DNA from: Neisseria weaveri
GTDB lineage: Bacteria; Pseudomonadota; Gammaproteobacteria; Burkholderiales; Neisseriaceae
Direction of reading: 5' to 3'
Assembly (NCBI RefSeq): GCF_900638685.1
Contig: NZ_LR134533.1
Coordinates: forward strand, 620,001 to 684,000
DNA length: 64,000 bases
Shown: in pieces, positions 1 through 7,958 of the stretch
How positions within the stretch are numbered: the first letter of the stretch is position 1
Layout of the letters: every line of letters begins with the position of its first letter
The notes under the pieces: model-generated
Seen by the model: the letters and a program-made list of their open reading frames with translations, nothing else
What the model was told of the DNA's origin: nothing
The model's database searches: none
Program-made: the position numbers and the translations under genes

Positions 1-531
1 CGGCTTATGCCGCAATACTTCCGCATAAACCGGGCAACTTTCCGTATGCGCGCCTTGCAAATAACCCGTACTCATTAAAAACTCGTTTACAATCTCGCCG
101 CCGACAAATTTAAAATGCCGTTTAAACAGCTTCACCCACTCCGGCAAACTCTGCGGATGATGGCAATCGAGCCAATTTTTAAAAGAACCGTACTCGCGCT
201 GCAATGCCTCAATCTGCCGGGCGTTATAAATGGCGGCACGGATTTTCAAACGGTTGCGGACAATGCCTGCATCATTCAACAATCGTTCGCAGTCGGCATC
301 GGTATAGGTGGCAACGGCGGCAATATCGAAACCCGAATAGGCCGTCTGAAAAGCCTGCCGTTTTTTCAATATCAATGTCCAACTCAAACCGGCTTGATTG
401 ATTTCCAACACCAGCCGTTCAAACAATTCATTGTCATCATCAATCGGAAAGCCGTAAACCCGATCATGGTAATGCTTATTCGGATTATCCGTATCCTGTG
501 GCAACGCATTGGCAAAATCACAGTAGCTCAT
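1..531 (-). CDS. tag: DNA-3-methyladenine glycosylase I (3' end beyond window)
   Basis: Base-excision repair enzyme that removes 3-methyladenine from alkylated DNA. The 177 codons present run without a stop to the window edge; the family is about 185 residues, so only a short C-terminal tail is missing. The start is the ATG at 531, giving MSYCDFANAL. Visible family features are Cys4, the YHDRVYGFP block near residue 21 (YHDxEWG in E. coli Tag), the GLSW segment, FKFVGGEIV, and H162 and C166 in an HxxxC arrangement. Cys4, the His of YHD, H162 and C166 match the zinc-binding set of Tag. A DUS lies just upstream at 535-546. The assignment is from motifs and family knowledge. Confidence 0.9.
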   Translation of the reverse strand, partial: MSYCDFANALPQDTDNPNKHYHDRVYGFPIDDDNELFERLVLEINQAGLSWTLILKKRQAFQTAYSGFDIAAVATYTDADCERLLNDAGIVRNRLKIRAAIYNARQIEALQREYGSFKNWLDCHHPQSLPEWVKLFKRHFKFVGGEIVNEFLMSTGYLQGAHTESCPVYAEVLRHKP

Positions 532-713
532 TTTTTCAGACGGCCTACTCCCATGCCCAACCCACCGCAATCGGCGCATAAATATTTACACGGTCAAACA
601 GCGGCAGCGGGCAACCGTTTCTTTCAAGATTTAAAATTCTATAAATGCGTTACGAACTTGATTCGAACAACGGTAAAACCAACTCCGTACCGCACTCTGA
701 AATACTTGGACAA

Positions 714-746
714 AGGCCGTCTGAAAATTTAAATTTCAGACGGCCT
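714..746 (-). terminator. DUS inverted-pair terminator after gcvH
   Basis: AGGCCGTCTGAA at 714-725 faces TTCAGACGGCCT at 735-746 across a short AT-rich loop. It lies just beyond the gcvH stop, where a rho-independent terminator is expected. The same pairing recurs at many gene ends in the window. Confidence 0.75.
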
Positions 747-753
747 ATCTCCG

Positions 754-1137
754 TTAGCCGATTTCCGCAGCGTATTGCTCGGCAGTCAGCAAACCGTCCA
801 AATCAGCAGCATTGGCCGGTTTGATTTTGAAGAACCAGCCTGCACCGTAAGGCTCGCTGTTGGCCGTTTCGGGCGCGTCTACCAAAGCTTCGTTGATTTC
901 TACCACTTCACCGGCAATCGGCGCGTACACATCGGAAGCCGCTTTTACGGATTCCACCACACCGGCCTGCTCTTCCGCAGCCAGATTCGCACCCACTTCG
1001 GGCAGCTCTACAAATACGATGTCGCCCAACAACTCTTGCGCGTGCTCGGTAATGCCCACGGTTACGGTGCCGTCGGCTTCCAAACGCAGCCATTCGTGGC
1101 TGGACACATATTTCAATTCAGCGGGGATATTGCTCAT
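754..1137 (-). CDS. gcvH: glycine cleavage system H protein
   Basis: Lipoyl carrier protein that shuttles the aminomethyl group between GcvP, GcvT and the lipoamide dehydrogenase in glycine breakdown. The 127 residues match the family length (129 in E. coli). The start is the ATG at 1137 ([16 protein letters not shown]), preceded by GGAG at good spacing. An in-frame upstream extension to 1242 would run through the stop region of the neighbouring small lipoprotein gene and is rejected. The lipoylation segment around [11 protein letters not shown] carries the modified Lys. The small lipoprotein gene lies 37 bp upstream on the same strand, so the two are probably co-transcribed. gcvT is about 4 kb away; gcvP is not in the window. 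Confidence 0.95.
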   Translation of the reverse strand: MSNIPAELKYVSSHEWLRLEADGTVTVGITEHAQELLGDIVFVELPEVGANLAAEEQAGVVESVKAASDVYAPIAGEVVEINEALVDAPETANSEPYGAGWFFKIKPANAADLDGLLTAEQYAAEIG

Positions 1138-1174
1138 GGTTTGTTCTCCATAGGTTTCAAAATTAATACTGCCG

Positions 1175-1300
1175 TTATTTCTCGCATTGCTTGGTGGTTT
1201 CATTATAGCTGCCGCCTTGATCCAAGCAAGCGTCTTTCGCATCGCAGCCGGTTAAAGCCAGCGACGACAAAACAGCAGCCAAAAATAATATCTTACGCAT
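1175..1300 (-). CDS. 41-residue putative lipoprotein upstream of gcvH
   Basis: A short gene found by reading the gap before gcvH. The product starts [19 protein letters not shown], a complete lipoprotein signal peptide with lipobox LTGC at residues 16-19. The predicted mature part has only 23 residues, starting with the lipidated Cys, with two further cysteines (DACLDQGG and KQCEK) that could form a disulfide. GAGG lies about 10 bases before the ATG. The stop is 37 bp from the gcvH start. No function is recognised. The precise signal-peptide architecture makes a chance ORF unlikely. Confidence 0.72.
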   Translation of the reverse strand: MRKILFLAAVLSSLALTGCDAKDACLDQGGSYNETTKQCEK

Positions 1301-1360
1301 CGTGCGAATCCTCTTGTATTCGGCCTTATGGTCAGCCTGTTTGAAAATACCGTTTTATCT

Positions 1361-1398
1361 TTTTCAGACGGCCTCTTGGTTTGGAGGCCGTCTGAAAA
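1361..1398 (-). terminator. extended DUS inverted repeat
   Basis: Two DUS copies in opposite orientation, their arms extended by CTC/GAG, form a strong hairpin just past the stop of the gene at 1406-1906. The likely role is termination. Confidence 0.7.
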
Positions 1399-1405
1399 CG
1401 CAGGA

Positions 1406-1906
1406 TTATATCTGTTTATCGGCAGGCGCCAATTTATCCAAGCATTGCACGGTATTTTTCTTTAACGACCCGTCCGGCTCGATAATGTCGTCTATCAGGC
1501 AAGCGCCTTGATTGCAGGATAAAACGTAATCCAACACCCGCGCCTCGCCGAAATTCTCAAAAGAAACATAAACCCGCCTGCTTTTCGTCAGCTTGTATTG
1601 AATCGTGCGGGCGATTTCCTGCCCGTCGAAATCCTGCCCTTGAATCACATAATCATAATCCATGCAGGCCACACCTTCTGCTTCCGCCGCTTTGGAGTCG
1701 CGGTTAAGCACGGCGCGGAAATCGGGCGTAAAAAACTGATCCGGCTTAATCTCTTCCGCTCCGTCTCCTTCCGTATAGTGCGTATACAGTTTTTTCACTA
1801 AGTCCAACTTGGCCTCATCAGCCGCATGGCTTTGTTGGGAACAAGCCGCCAAAGCAAACGGCAATAAAACAAACGGGAGTATTTTCCACATAAAGGTTTT
1901 CATCAT
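1406..1906 (-). CDS. DUF3828-like lipoprotein
   Basis: The 166-residue product begins MMKTFMWKILPFVLLPFALA, followed by Ala-Cys. This is a lipoprotein signal with lipobox LAAC, so the mature protein should be anchored at Cys22. The rest is a soluble domain with LVKKLYTHYTEGDG and a later DYDYVIQGQDFDGQEI segment, resembling the DUF3828/NTF2-like group of small periplasmic proteins. Three further cysteines (VACMDYD, LSCNQGACL) may form disulfides. The start may be 1906 or the next codon at 1903; neither has a strong ribosome site. The membrane location is well supported. The family assignment is tentative and no reaction can be given. Confidence 0.75.
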   Translation of the reverse strand: MMKTFMWKILPFVLLPFALAACSQQSHAADEAKLDLVKKLYTHYTEGDGAEEIKPDQFFTPDFRAVLNRDSKAAEAEGVACMDYDYVIQGQDFDGQEIARTIQYKLTKSRRVYVSFENFGEARVLDYVLSCNQGACLIDDIIEPDGSLKKNTVQCLDKLAPADKQI

Positions 1907-1983
1907 TTCTGCTTTTTATTTAGCCGGATAGCTTATCCGATAAAACGCATATCGTCGGCACCAACCTAACAGGCCGTCTGAAT

Positions 1984-2018
1984 GCGGCACTTCGTTACAA
2001 AAGAGAACGAAGTGCCGC
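1984..2018 (-). terminator. 13-bp stem hairpin after aldA
   Basis: GCGGCACTTCGTT at 1984-1996 pairs perfectly with AACGAAGTGCCGC at 2006-2018 across a 9-base loop, 10 bp past the aldA stop. No T run follows, so it may be a weak terminator or a 3'-end stabiliser. Confidence 0.5.
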
Positions 2019-2028
2019 GCGCTTCAAA

Positions 2029-3471
2029 TTAAATATTGGTTTCCAAATAAACCATCTGCGTTTGCAGATACTCTTCCAAACCGTGTTTGCCGTCGGCACC
2101 GCCGATACCCGATTTTTTCCAACCGGCATGGAAACCCTGCATGGCCTCGAAGTTTTCTCGGTTGATGTAGGTTTCGCCGAATTGCAGGCGGCGGGTTACG
2201 TAGAAGGCTTCGTTCAGATTGGTGGTGTACACCGAGCTGGTGAGGCCGAATTCGCAATCGTTCGCCAACGAAACGGCTTCGTCCAGCGTTTCAAAAGTGG
2301 CAATCGGCAGCACGGGGCCGAAGGTTTCCTCTTTCATGATGTCCATGCTGTTATCGACATCAGTCAACACCGTCGGCTCGAAGAAATAGCCTTTGCCCTC
2401 GGCACGTTTGCCGCCGCACACCAGCGTCGCACCTTGAGAAACGGCGCGCTGCACTTTTTCCGCCACTTCTTTCACCGCGCGCTCTTCAATCAGCGGGCCC
2501 ATTTCCAACGCACCTTCAGCCGCTTCGGCAGGATTGCCGAAACGCACCGTTTTCATGGCGGCGGTCATCTTCTCGATAAATGCGTCTTTAACGCTCTTAT
2601 GCACATACACGCGTTCGGCGCAGTTGCAGATTTGGCCGGTATTGCCCACGCGCGAAGCCACGATCGACTTAACCGCCAAATCCAAATCGGCATCTTTCAG
2701 CACTAACGCAGGCGCTTTGCCGCCCAATTCCAGCGACACTTTGGTGATGTTTGCCGAAGCCGCTTCCATCACTTGGCGGCCGGCTTCCACCGAACCGGTG
2801 AGGCTCACCATCGCCACTTGCGGATGCGATGCCAACGCATTGCCTATTTCCGCGCCCGGGCCGTTCACCACGTTAAACACGCCCGCAGGCAGGCCGACGC
2901 TGTGCACGATTTCGGCAAAAATATGGCAGTTGACCGGCGTAACGCTGCTGGGCTTAACCACAATCGTATTGCCCGTAACCAGCGCCGGCCCCATTTTGCG
3001 GGCAATCAGGAAAAACGGGAAATTCCACGGCAAAATACCGCCGATCACGCCCAACGGACGCTTAAACAGGAAAATATTTTCTTTCGGACGGTCGCTCTGA
3101 ATAATCTCGCCCTCATAACGGCGCGCCCATTCCGCCTGATAATCCAGATAATCAGCGGTAAACATCACTTCGATACGCGCCAAATCTTTGGTTTTGCCGC
3201 CTTCGGCCACAATCGTATCCGTCAACTCGTCGGCACGCTCGCGGATGCCCGCCGCGATTTTACGCAGATACGCACCGCGCTCCACTGCCGGCACACGTTC
3301 CCACGCAGGCTGCGCCGCATACGCCGCCGCCACCGCTTTTTCCACATCGGCACGGCTGCCCTTCGGCTCCTGCGCAATCACCGCTTCGGTAGCCGGGTTC
3401 AACACATCGCGGTAGCTGCCTGCAAAATCAGACACAAACGCACCATTGATATACATTGCTAATTGTTTCAT
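2029..3471 (-). CDS. aldA: lactaldehyde/glycolaldehyde dehydrogenase (AldA type)
   Basis: NAD-dependent aldehyde dehydrogenase close to E. coli AldA, which oxidises L-lactaldehyde to L-lactate and glycolaldehyde to glycolate. The 480 residues match AldA (479). The start is the ATG at 3471 (MKQLAMYINGAF) with a GGAG site; the longer in-frame extension to 3543 has no support. Diagnostic segments shared with AldA are ADYLDYQAEWARRYEGEI, LPWNFPFFLIARKM, the LELGGKAP block with the general-base Glu, GQICNCAERV with the catalytic Cys, and the C-terminal FEAMQGFHAGW. It stands alone between an AT-rich gene and a lipoprotein gene. The exact aldehyde used in this organism is inferred from similarity. 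Confidence 0.9.
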   Translation of the reverse strand: MKQLAMYINGAFVSDFAGSYRDVLNPATEAVIAQEPKGSRADVEKAVAAAYAAQPAWERVPAVERGAYLRKIAAGIRERADELTDTIVAEGGKTKDLARIEVMFTADYLDYQAEWARRYEGEIIQSDRPKENIFLFKRPLGVIGGILPWNFPFFLIARKMGPALVTGNTIVVKPSSVTPVNCHIFAEIVHSVGLPAGVFNVVNGPGAEIGNALASHPQVAMVSLTGSVEAGRQVMEAASANITKVSLELGGKAPALVLKDADLDLAVKSIVASRVGNTGQICNCAERVYVHKSVKDAFIEKMTAAMKTVRFGNPAEAAEGALEMGPLIEERAVKEVAEKVQRAVSQGATLVCGGKRAEGKGYFFEPTVLTDVDNSMDIMKEETFGPVLPIATFETLDEAVSLANDCEFGLTSSVYTTNLNEAFYVTRRLQFGETYINRENFEAMQGFHAGWKKSGIGGADGKHGLEEYLQTQMVYLETNI

Positions 3472-3745
3472 GCTGTTACTCCTTTTTCCTTTGTAGTGTC
3501 GGATGATTTTTATAGGTATGTGTGGTTTGGGCGTAAAGCGCAAACGACTCTTTTTCTTGTAAATCTTTTTCTTATAAAGTGATTCAAGCTGTTTTCAGAC
3601 GGCATCTTAGGAACAGATAGATATAGGTTTCGTTAAGAGGCCGTCTGAAAATTTGGTGTGGGTCAAACAACTTATCCCTTATCAACGCAGCAAGCGTGTG
3701 GTGGCACACACTTTTTCTTTTTTAGCTGTAAAGAACTATTTGCTT

Positions 3746-5041
3746 TTAGTTATAACTGATTGTTTCTTTTCTAGCGGTATAATTAGGAACAATGTATTGT
3801 CCACTTAAGGGTTGTATGAATTCACTATTAATAGTGAGACATTTTTCAGCTAAAATTTTATTTTTTTCTATATCCTTCGTAAATTTTACATGTTGCGGGC
3901 AAAATACTTTAATATTACCCAGATTCCATGCCATATAGCCATACAAAGCATTTTGTCTTTGATTGAGAATATCTGAACAAGGGTTCTTTTTGTTTGGACG
4001 ACAACGAAAAAAATTTGTTTTCAGTCTTTCTAAATCATAAGTATTTATTCCATTAATTTCTCTATATTTATTATTTATCTGATAGTTATTATGCAAAATA
4101 TACCAAGAAGAATCCTCAGCAATTTCAACAAATCTTGCCGGATAAAGTAACTTTTGATGAATTCCTGTAACCATCTTGGAAATGACTACAAAAAAGCAAA
4201 AAGCTAAAAGCAAGGGAAAACCAAAAACAGCTCCACCTTTTGTAGGAGAATCTCTGTAAAGCAAAAAAGATGCAAGGACTGAGTTTAAAAACATTACAAC
4301 AATAGATATTCCTAAAATCCACCATTGCAAGTCTTCATCTTCAATCCAAAAACCAATCATCGGTACGAAAATTAAAAAGATAGAAAATACGGTTGTAAAC
4401 GAGACTAAAAAATTATCAAATGCTATTTCCATTCCTTCATTGAAAGTAAATTTATTCTTGAAATGCCTAAGCTTAACCTTATCAACACTTCCTCCGTTCC
4501 TTTTTTTTTCCTGACGAATTTTACTAATAATTTTTTTTGTTTTATGCCATTCTATAAGCCATAAAATACTAAAAATAATAAATGAAGAAAATACTCCTAA
4601 TAAAAATAATATCGCGGCTATTAAATTTCTGAGCTCCTTTTCCCAAAATTCACAATAAAATATTAACAATATTAAGCATGACATCAATATTGCAATAATA
4701 CTGGGCAAAAGAAATACCCAAAACAATTTACTTTTGAAATGTATTAAGAATTTTTTATCAATATTTTTCTGTAAAGACAAATAAATGTTATTTTCTTTAT
4801 AGCTTAATGCAAGTTTATATGGTGTACAAAATCCAAGAAAAAATAAAAAAACAATTAGAGAGAAAACAAAAATTATTGTTACAAAACTTGCAGGCTGGCT
4901 AAGGACATTTACAAAAAGACTTTTATGCTGAATAAAATCCAAATACGCATAAGCAACTAACAGACCAAATACAACACCAACTGCAGTAGTTATAGCAATA
5001 ATTTTCGTTAAACTATCTAAATATTTACTAAATTTATTCAT
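3746..5041 (-). CDS. AT-rich multi-pass membrane protein of unknown function
   Basis: No family is recognised. The 431-residue product (from the ATG at 5041; an alternative at 5071 adds ten residues but starts inside a palindrome) shows roughly eight or nine hydrophobic segments. These are near residues 15-35, 50-75, 105-130, 140-165, several between 215 and 295, and then a hydrophilic C-terminal third of about 130 residues. That tail has several cysteines (FRCRPNKKNPCSD, IKVFCPQH, AEKCL). Base composition is much more AT-rich than both neighbours, and no DUS occurs from 3746 to 5134. Both suggest horizontal acquisition. The gene sits between gcvT and aldA, all on the minus strand. Whether it is a defence or transport protein cannot be decided here. 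Confidence 0.75.
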   Translation of the reverse strand: MNKFSKYLDSLTKIIAITTAVGVVFGLLVAYAYLDFIQHKSLFVNVLSQPASFVTIIFVFSLIVFLFFLGFCTPYKLALSYKENNIYLSLQKNIDKKFLIHFKSKLFWVFLLPSIIAILMSCLILLIFYCEFWEKELRNLIAAILFLLGVFSSFIIFSILWLIEWHKTKKIISKIRQEKKRNGGSVDKVKLRHFKNKFTFNEGMEIAFDNFLVSFTTVFSIFLIFVPMIGFWIEDEDLQWWILGISIVVMFLNSVLASFLLYRDSPTKGGAVFGFPLLLAFCFFVVISKMVTGIHQKLLYPARFVEIAEDSSWYILHNNYQINNKYREINGINTYDLERLKTNFFRCRPNKKNPCSDILNQRQNALYGYMAWNLGNIKVFCPQHVKFTKDIEKNKILAEKCLTINSEFIQPLSGQYIVPNYTARKETISYN

Positions 5042-5070
5042 AAATTTATTCTTTAAATAAATTCTTATCA

Positions 5071-5097
5071 TATGTAGCGGGAAGTTCCCGCTACATA
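5071..5097. repeat. 27-bp near-perfect palindrome at islet border
   Basis: TATGTAGCGGGAA and its reverse complement TTCCCGCTACATA meet around a single central base. The element lies between the gcvT stop and the AT-rich membrane gene, with no T run on either side. It could be a terminator for gcvT, a protein-binding site, or the edge of the inserted segment. Confidence 0.7.
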
Positions 5098-5134
5098 ATA
5101 ATAGTTCATTTAAATAAATACTTTTTCAATCAAT

Positions 5135-6235
5135 TCAATCAAACTGCTTCTGCCCATTCCGCACAAACGGCAGTTTCAACACGCGCACGTCCACTTCCTT
5201 GCCGCGAATCACCACTTTGGCCGCGTCGCCTTCAAAGTCTTTGGGCACGCGGGCGATGGCGATGGATTGTTTCAGGCTGGGGGAAAACACGCCGCTGGTG
5301 GTGATGCCTTTGCCTTGTTCGGTAACGACTTCCATGCCTTCGCGCAATACGCCGCCTTTGGCCAGCAGCAGGCCGACTTGTTTCACGTCCACGCCTTTTT
5401 CTTTGAGGGCGACAAGGGCGGTTTTGCCGATGAAGTCGCGGTTTTCGTCTTTCAAATCCACCGTCCAGCCCATGCCGGCTTGCAGGGGGCTGGTTTCGTC
5501 GTTCATGTCGTGGCCGTAGAGGTTCATGCCGGCTTCCATGCGCAGGGTGTCGCGTGCGCCGAGGCCGCAGGGTTGTACGCCGGCTTCGCGCAGGGCGGAG
5601 AAGAAGGCGGTGGCTTCGGTGCCGGGCAGAATCACTTCTACGCCGTCTTCGCCGGTGTAGCCGGTGCGGGCGACAAACCAGTCGTTGCCTAGGTCTGCGC
5701 CTTGGAAGGGTTTGAGCGCGTTAACGGTTTCGGCCCATTCGGGTTTGACGGCGAGCAGTTTTTCAATGGCTTTTGGGCCTTGCACGGCGAGCATGGCGAG
5801 GTCGTAGCGGGGGGTGATTTCGATGCCGAACGCTTCGCCCACTTTGGCAAATTGTGCCAAGTCTTTTTCGCGGGTGGCGGCGTTGGATACGATGCGGTAT
5901 TGGGTTTCGGCTTCGTTGGTGCGGTAAACGATGAGGTCGTCCATCACGCCGCCGTTGTCGTTGAGCATGGCGGAATAGAGGGCTTTGCCGACGAATGAAA
6001 GTTTGGCTACGTCGTTGGCGAGCAGTTTTTGCAGCCATTGCTTGGCTTGGCTGCCTTTGATGTCGGAAACGAGCATGTGGGATACGTCGAACATGCCTGC
6101 GTCGGTGCGCACGGCTTCGTGTTCTTGGATTTGCGAGCCGTAGTTGACGGGCAGCTCCCAGCCGGCAAAATCAACAAGTTTGCCGCCTGCGTTTTTATGG
6201 GCTTGGTTGAACGGGGTGGTTTTGAGGGTAGTCAT
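5135..6235 (-). CDS. gcvT: glycine cleavage system T protein (aminomethyltransferase)
   Basis: Transfers the methylene carbon from the aminomethyl group on lipoylated GcvH to tetrahydrofolate and releases ammonia. The 366 residues compare with 364 in E. coli. The start is the ATG at 6235 ([14 protein letters not shown]), preceded by GGAG. Family segments are [18 protein letters not shown], the folate-binding core [14 protein letters not shown], and [18 protein letters not shown] tandem glycine riboswitch lies in the 5' leader, so expression should rise with glycine. Both gcvT and gcvH are preceded by the same CCTATGGAGAAC block around the ribosome site. The next gene upstream is a divergent Lrp/AsnC regulator. 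Confidence 0.96.
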   Translation of the reverse strand: MTTLKTTPFNQAHKNAGGKLVDFAGWELPVNYGSQIQEHEAVRTDAGMFDVSHMLVSDIKGSQAKQWLQKLLANDVAKLSFVGKALYSAMLNDNGGVMDDLIVYRTNEAETQYRIVSNAATREKDLAQFAKVGEAFGIEITPRYDLAMLAVQGPKAIEKLLAVKPEWAETVNALKPFQGADLGNDWFVARTGYTGEDGVEVILPGTEATAFFSALREAGVQPCGLGARDTLRMEAGMNLYGHDMNDETSPLQAGMGWTVDLKDENRDFIGKTALVALKEKGVDVKQVGLLLAKGGVLREGMEVVTEQGKGITTSGVFSPSLKQSIAIARVPKDFEGDAAKVVIRGKEVDVRVLKLPFVRNGQKQFD

Positions 6236-6285
6236 TGCTCTGGTTCTCCATAGGTTAAGGGCTGCGATGCTTTTCACGCGCCCCT

Positions 6286-6506
6286 ATCTGTCCTTGAACC
6301 TGAGATTTTCGGCAACAGGCCGTCTGAATCGAATGCCTGTGTGTCCGCCCGAATGTTTTCAGACGGCCTTTTTCCCTTCGGTGGGCACAGCCGCGCCGCT
6401 CTCCAGATGATTTGTGATGAAATGCAGTCCTTTTACCTGAGCGATTTAAGGGTGTCTGCGCCTTCGGTGGCTTGCCGTGTAATACGGTGTAGCACTCTCC
6501 TGCATT
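6286..6506 (-). promoter_or_regulatory. tandem glycine riboswitch in the gcvT leader
   Basis: Two aptamers in series are read on the minus strand. Aptamer 1 (6506-6421) is closed by AATGCAG pairing with CTGCATT and holds the conserved GGAGAG, CACCGAAGG and CTCAGGTAAAAGGAC blocks. Aptamer 2 (6408-6286) is closed by ATCTG/CAGAT and has GGAGAG, CACCGAAGG and CTCAGGTTCAAGGACAG. Twelve bases separate the two. An imperfect stem (GGGCGCG with GCAGCCC) lies between aptamer 2 and the gcvT ribosome site and could be the expression platform. Uniquely, the variable stem of aptamer 2 is formed by an inverted DUS pair (see findings). The identification rests on the core motifs and the gcvT context. Confidence 0.93.
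6317..6369 (-). repeat. inverted DUS pair inside riboswitch aptamer 2
   Basis: AGGCCGTCTGAA at 6317-6328 and TTCAGACGGCCT at 6358-6369 are separated by 29 bases. In the transcript they would form a 12-bp stem between the CCGAAGG and CTCAGG blocks, the place of the variable P3-side stem of glycine aptamers. Confidence 0.9.
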
Positions 6507-6651
6507 CGGGAAGATTATGGCTTTATTTTCGACATAGGGCAAGCGATTCTTTACAAACTTCACAATCCTTTCGTCATATTGTTTGCGAAGCAGTTTTTTT
6601 GCCGTTCTACACAACATGCCGCCTGTAAATGAAGATTCTCCGCACTCTTAA

Positions 6652-6709
6652 TTTAAAAAATTATGTTTTTTAAACTATTGTGCGTTAAGCCAAATTAGAA
6701 TATATTTGG
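6652..6709. promoter_or_regulatory. two inverted repeats upstream of the Lrp-type gene
   Basis: The first repeat is TTTAAAAAA-TTATG-TTTTTTAAA at 6652-6674. The second is CCAAAT-8 bases-ATTTGG at 6690-6709. Both lie in the AT-rich stretch 64-121 bp before the regulator start, where Lrp/AsnC proteins often bind their own promoter. Binding is inferred, not shown. Confidence 0.4.
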
Positions 6710-6772
6710 GGCGTATTCAAAAATAAATACACACACCAAGTTTGGTTATCTATAAGAAAAAAGGGAAATAGC

Positions 6773-7258
6773 ATGGCACAAATTACATTAGACAAAACCG
6801 ATTTGAAAATTTTGCAGGTTCTACAGGAAAACGGAAGATTGACCAATGTCGAGCTTTCCGAGCGCGTGGCGCTTTCTCCTTCTCCTTGTCTGCGCCGTCT
6901 CAAGCAGCTTGAAGATGCCGGTATTATCCGAAAATATGCCGCTTTGTTGTCGCCTGTAGCAGTTCAATTGGGTTTGCAGGCCTTTATCCGTGTTTCTATC
7001 GATAAAGCTAGCGAAGCGCGTGAAGATTTTGCTTCTGCGGTTCAAACTTGGCCTGAAGTACTCAGCTGTTTCGCACTCACCGGTGAAACGGATTACCTGC
7101 TGCACACGTTTTTTACGGATATGAACGCGTTTTCCCATTTCGTTTTGGATACCCTGCTCTCACATCCGGGGGTTCAAGATGCGAAATCGAGCTTCGTATT
7201 GAAAGAAATTAAGAATACGACTGCGCTGCCTTTGGGTCATTTGCAACAGCAGGATTAA
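6773..7258 (+). CDS. Lrp/AsnC family transcriptional regulator
   Basis: A 161-residue protein with the standard two-domain layout. Residues 1-60 form the winged helix-turn-helix (LDKTDLKILQVLQENGRLTNVELSERVALSPSPCLRRLKQLE, read in pieces), and residues 65-150 the ligand-binding RAM domain with the GETDYLL motif. Such proteins sense amino acids and control amino-acid genes. It is transcribed away from gcvT, with about 540 bp of riboswitch leader and promoter between them, so a link to glycine or leucine metabolism is plausible but not proven. Two inverted repeats upstream may be autoregulatory sites. An intrinsic terminator follows at 7273. Confidence 0.9.
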   Translation: MAQITLDKTDLKILQVLQENGRLTNVELSERVALSPSPCLRRLKQLEDAGIIRKYAALLSPVAVQLGLQAFIRVSIDKASEAREDFASAVQTWPEVLSCFALTGETDYLLHTFFTDMNAFSHFVLDTLLSHPGVQDAKSSFVLKEIKNTTALPLGHLQQQD

Positions 7259-7272
7259 AATCCGTATACCTA

Positions 7273-7306
7273 AAAGCCCACTGCCTGATCAGCGGTGGGC
7301 TTTTGT
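7273..7306 (+). terminator. intrinsic terminator after the Lrp-type gene
   Basis: AAAGCCCAC and GTGGGCTTT form a GC-rich stem followed by TTTTGTTT, 14 bp past the stop. Confidence 0.9.
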
Positions 7307-7376
7307 TTATCTCAATCTTTTTCAGACGGCCTATTTTTGTTATGATTGACAGCCGTTCTCATCTGTAAGTCCGATA

Positions 7377-7958
7377 ATGAATCTTTCCGACGAAACCATC
7401 ATCCAAAACACCCGGCAATGGCTTGAAAAAGCCGTTATCGGTTTGAATCTCTGTCCGTTTGCCAAAGCGCCTTATGTGAAAGGACGGGTTCGCATTGCCG
7501 TCAGCCATGCCAAACATCTTGATGGTTTTCTTGAAGATTTGGATAAAGAACTGCTGTTGTTGTCGGAAACGCCGTCTGAAAAAATCGAAACTTCCTTATT
7601 GATCCATCCCACGCTGTTTACTGATTTTATGGTATTCAATGATTTGATGGACATTGCCGATCATGCCGTTATTGAAAACGGTTTGGAGGGCATAATTCAA
7701 ATTGCCCCCTTCCACCCTGATTTTCAGTTTGAAGGCACAGAAGAAAACGATATCGGCAATTACACCAATCGTTCGCCTTACCCTACACTGCATTTAATCC
7801 GGGAAGACAGTATCGCCAAAGCTGCCGAAGTTTTCCCCGATGCTTCCGTAATATTCGAACGCAATATCGCCTTGCTGCAAGATATGGGACAAAAAGGCTG
7901 GGACGAATTGGCCATTCCGCGCTGTCCTTTTCCGCACCAATCTCAGGAAGAATCATGA
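7377..7958 (+). CDS. DUF1415 family protein
   Basis: The 193-residue cytosolic protein carries the DUF1415 signature near the N-terminus (VIGLNLCPFAKAPY). It also has a conserved middle (HPDFQFEG, NRSPYPTLHLIRE) and a C-terminal RCPF motif. The family is widespread in Proteobacteria and has no established activity. The conserved Cys in NLCPFA and in RCPF could be functional, which is inference. The stop overlaps the start of the next gene by four bases (ATGA), so the two are translationally coupled. A DUS lies upstream near 7320. Confidence 0.88.
   Translation: MNLSDETIIQNTRQWLEKAVIGLNLCPFAKAPYVKGRVRIAVSHAKHLDGFLEDLDKELLLLSETPSEKIETSLLIHPTLFTDFMVFNDLMDIADHAVIENGLEGIIQIAPFHPDFQFEGTEENDIGNYTNRSPYPTLHLIREDSIAKAAEVFPDASVIFERNIALLQDMGQKGWDELAIPRCPFPHQSQEES

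Noticed and set aside
115..732. 205-codon plus-strand frame at the window start
   Set aside because: It is the opposite strand of tag, whose motifs are clear on the minus strand.
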